35,680 nt of DNA from an uncultured Oscillospiraceae bacterium (GTDB lineage Bacteria > Bacillota > Clostridia > Oscillospirales > Oscillospiraceae): positions 1-35,680 of the forward strand of contig CANRMY010000025.1 in NCBI GenBank assembly GCA_947631845.1, given 5' to 3'. Shown piece by piece: positions 34,801 to 35,680 of this stretch. The translations under genes and the position numbers were made by a program. Positions within the stretch are counted from its first letter, which is position 1; each line of letters opens with the position of its first letter. The notes below the pieces were generated by a model. That model was not told the origin of the DNA and did not search any database. It was given only the letters and a program-made list of their open reading frames with translations.

Positions 34801-35432
34801 CCCACGCCGCCGAGGAGGCCGCCTATTTCGCCGGAACGGAGCCGGAACCGGCCGGCGGCCCGCCCGTCCCGCCGGCCAGGGCCCCGGAGCGCCCCGCCTT
34901 TATGGGGGGCCGGGGCGGCCTCACCCCCGCCCAGCGCGGCACCGCCGCCCATATGGTCATGCAGTACGCCGACTACGCCAAATGCGGCACTGTCCGGGGC
35001 GTCCGAGAGGAGATCGAACGGCTGTGCCGGATGGATATCCTCACCCGGGAGCAGGCCGAGGCCGTGAAGCCCGATCTGATCGCCGGCTTTTTCGCCAGCC
35101 GTCCCGGCCGGCTCGTCCTGGGGGCCGACAGGCTCCACCGGGAGCTGAAATTCTCCCTGCTGGTGGACTCGAGGGAGATCCCCGGCTTTGCCGCCGGGGA
35201 GAAGGTACTGCTCCAGGGCGTGGTGGACTGCTGTGTGGAGAAAAACGGGAGGCTGACGGTCATCGACTTCAAGACCGACCGGGTGACGGACGCCACCCTC
35301 CCGGAGCGCGCCGGCTATTACGCCGGTCAGCTGGCGGTCTACGCCCTGGCCGTCAGCCGCCTGTTCAAGCTCCCCGTGGAGCGGAAGCTCCTCTATTTCC
35401 TCACCGCCGGAAAAACCGTGGAGCTGCCGTGA
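31818..35432 (+). CDS. addA: ATP-dependent helicase/nuclease subunit AddA
   Basis: A 1204-residue UvrD-type helicase with a C-terminal nuclease domain, partner of AddB. Visible motifs are the Q-motif TAEQRAAI, Walker A SAAAGSGKT (Lys30), motif Ia TFTNAAAAELR, Walker B MVDEYQDVN (about residues 390-400), GDVKQSIYRFR, motif V LMSTHKSKGLEFPIVF, and motif VI LYVAMTRPQQ. The nuclease site has Asp1137, then Asp1150 and Lys1152 in VIDFKTDR. ATG 31818 shares its first base with the addB stop (TGATG), with AAAGGGGGG upstream; an in-frame GTG at 31815 is less likely. No strong terminator follows it. Confidence 0.97.
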   Translation: MAFAPTAEQRAAIDSEGGRLLVSAAAGSGKTKVLVERLLRKVDAGEDIDRFLVITFTNAAAAELRARIMDVLFDRVAANPADLRLRRQAQLLGRAHIETIHGFCASLLREYAHKLRLPRDFRVADEKETANLADQAAADLLEEMYGRNDPDFNALADIMGAGRDDSALVEILLDTHRKLLSHPSPEKWVRRQLEALALDGVTDAGDTVWGRTLMEDTARDAAYWLSALRKVLEEAGDSEKFMKSYGDGIASAATGLETFLTALGSGGWDRAREALTGVTFPRARGGAPGFEREIAVRNACKEWAGKLSDVFWDDSQKALDDMRAVAPVLRALLETVLTFDGRFGELKRKKGVLDFSDLEHMTLKLLTDPETGAPTDTAAELSGRFSEIMVDEYQDVNEIQETIFTALSKKERNIFTVGDVKQSIYRFRLADPGIFLRHYDAYADVSQAGEGQPRKAVLSRNFRSAPEILDAVNFVFENVMSRELGDIDYGPRERLYPPDGAERGAGPRVELDLISVRAPSQPGEKRRSPPPGAEDEDAPGKVEAEAVFAARRVRELIASGTVTGENGAERPVKYGDIAVLIRSPRSVQAVWEQVFAREGVPLASSQPTDLFAEYEVSLALSLLSVIDNPRQDIPLITVLRCPVYGFTAEDLARIRLCDRTGDFWAALNACARDDQRCAAFVRELQELRELSPDMTSDELLWTVYTRTGLFAVVSAMPSGQERRENLMLLMELARSCESAGYRGLFGFMTWVRRLQARGDTPETVSGGTENAVTLMSTHKSKGLEFPIVFLAGLTHRFNREDSRARLLIHPELGPGPKRLDLTRKIEYNTIARRAVSARLRRESLSEELRILYVAMTRPQQRLFLLCTYPDACAAVQKLVDLPLPVPPQLLSTMPSPAEWILAPALKRPESRPIRFGLEPEPCTVSGAAWAMRLVDPDWLRARDPAAAPVTEEEPESGETDGELAERLGYVYPYAGAVAMPSKVTATELKGNDSTAHAAEEAAYFAGTEPEPAGGPPVPPARAPERPAFMGGRGGLTPAQRGTAAHMVMQYADYAKCGTVRGVREEIERLCRMDILTREQAEAVKPDLIAGFFASRPGRLVLGADRLHRELKFSLLVDSREIPGFAAGEKVLLQGVVDCCVEKNGRLTVIDFKTDRVTDATLPERAGYYAGQLAVYALAVSRLFKLPVERKLLYFLTAGKTVELP

Positions 35433-35485
35433 TATAATCTTGCAGAGTTTGATACAAAGCCGAGGAATAATTGAAAAGTGCGCCT

Positions 35486-35514
35486 TTGCGGTGTAATTTC
35501 CGCTTGCGGTGTAA
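35486..35514. repeat. 11-base direct repeat in the addA downstream gap
   Basis: TTGCGGTGTAA occurs at 35486-35496 and 35504-35514, an 18-base period. The 190-base gap (35433-35622) is AT-rich compared with the rest and otherwise shows only weak promoter-like hexamers. Confidence 0.5.
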
Positions 35515-35557
35515 AATGTGTGCCGGGTTAATAGCGGTAGATTTATTCATGATTTTG

Positions 35558-35566
35558 TGGTACGAT
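35558..35566 (+). promoter_or_regulatory. Candidate extended -10 promoter of the right-edge gene
   Basis: TGG followed by TACGAT (35561-35566) fits an extended -10 box, 56 bases before the ATG at 35623. No good -35 is seen. Confidence 0.35.
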
Positions 35567-35622
35567 TTATTAAAAGACTGAAATACCAGCCCGGTAAATC
35601 GGAATTTGTGGAGGTAGACCGA

Positions 35623-35680
35623 ATGTATTTTCACGCTTCGCCTATTGAAGGAATAAAAGTATTGGAGCCGCGCATTTCAA
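35623..35680 (+). CDS. Unknown protein, N-terminal fragment (cut by window edge)
   Basis: Nineteen codons of an open frame start at ATG 35623 with GGAGGT (35610-35615) at 7 bases. The peptide begins MYFHASPIEG and continues to the window edge. The H-x-S opening recalls small ADP-ribosyltransferase-fold or phosphotransferase-like families, but too little is present to name it. Lower GC than addA suggests a different history, possibly an accessory gene. Confidence 0.6.
   Translation, partial: MYFHASPIEGIKVLEPRIS

Overview
The window reads as chromosomal DNA of a GC-rich, spore-forming, anaerobic-type Firmicute, most likely an Oscillospiraceae/Ruminococcaceae gut clostridium (Oscillibacter, Lawsonibacter or Intestinimonas-like). 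The supports are a spoIIR gene, AddAB-type recombination nucleases, a CBS/DRTGG-type pyrophosphatase, sigma-A promoters with AGGAGG-type ribosome sites, and strong G/C third-position bias. The genus is inference. No rRNA, tRNA, CRISPR array, transposase or prophage gene was seen.

Layout. (1) 84-2933: a regulated manganese-type inorganic pyrophosphatase (+) and a DUF362 protein (-) converge on a gene-free block of GC-rich hairpin repeats. (2) 3217-14277: a ten-gene + strand operon for intracellular breakdown of arabinan or arabino-oligosaccharides: GH43, GH51 arabinofuranosidase, araA, a GH93-like exo-arabinanase, an FGGY kinase (probable araB), a HAD phosphatase, araD, a transketolase split into two genes, and a short transaldolase. 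It opens with two good sigma-A promoters and closes at a 20-bp terminator. The enzymes carry arabinosyl oligomers to L-arabinose, L-ribulose, L-ribulose-5-P and D-xylulose-5-P, and then into the pentose phosphate pathway. No transporter and no AraR-type regulator lies in the window. The gap between the transketolase halves holds a dense set of perfect inverted repeats, one of which buries the second gene's ribosome site. (3) 14278-14810: a second hairpin-repeat block with the same module order as the first. (4) 14811-18481 (-): a protein with two retropepsin-like DTGA halves, then an operon of PadR regulator, HAAS-DUF4097 fusion, HAAS membrane protein and membrane-anchored DUF4097 protein, read from a consensus promoter covered by a palindrome.

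(5) 18665-21870 (+): Lrp/AsnC regulator, class I aminotransferase and ispE joined by ATGA overlaps, then spoIIR. ispE and the spoIIR end are studded with a GTTNACATAA motif rare elsewhere in the window. (6) 21935-28283 (-): a cell-envelope operon of a polysaccharide-deacetylase lipoprotein and two tandem LTA-synthase-like membrane sulfatases. (7) 28489-35432 (+): addB and addA, overlapping by one base. (8) The right edge cuts a small unknown gene beginning at 35623.

Most genes are recognisable. The best candidates for something undescribed are the transketolase inter-subunit RNA structure, the modular hairpin arrays, the single-chain double retropepsin and the GTTNACATAA cluster.
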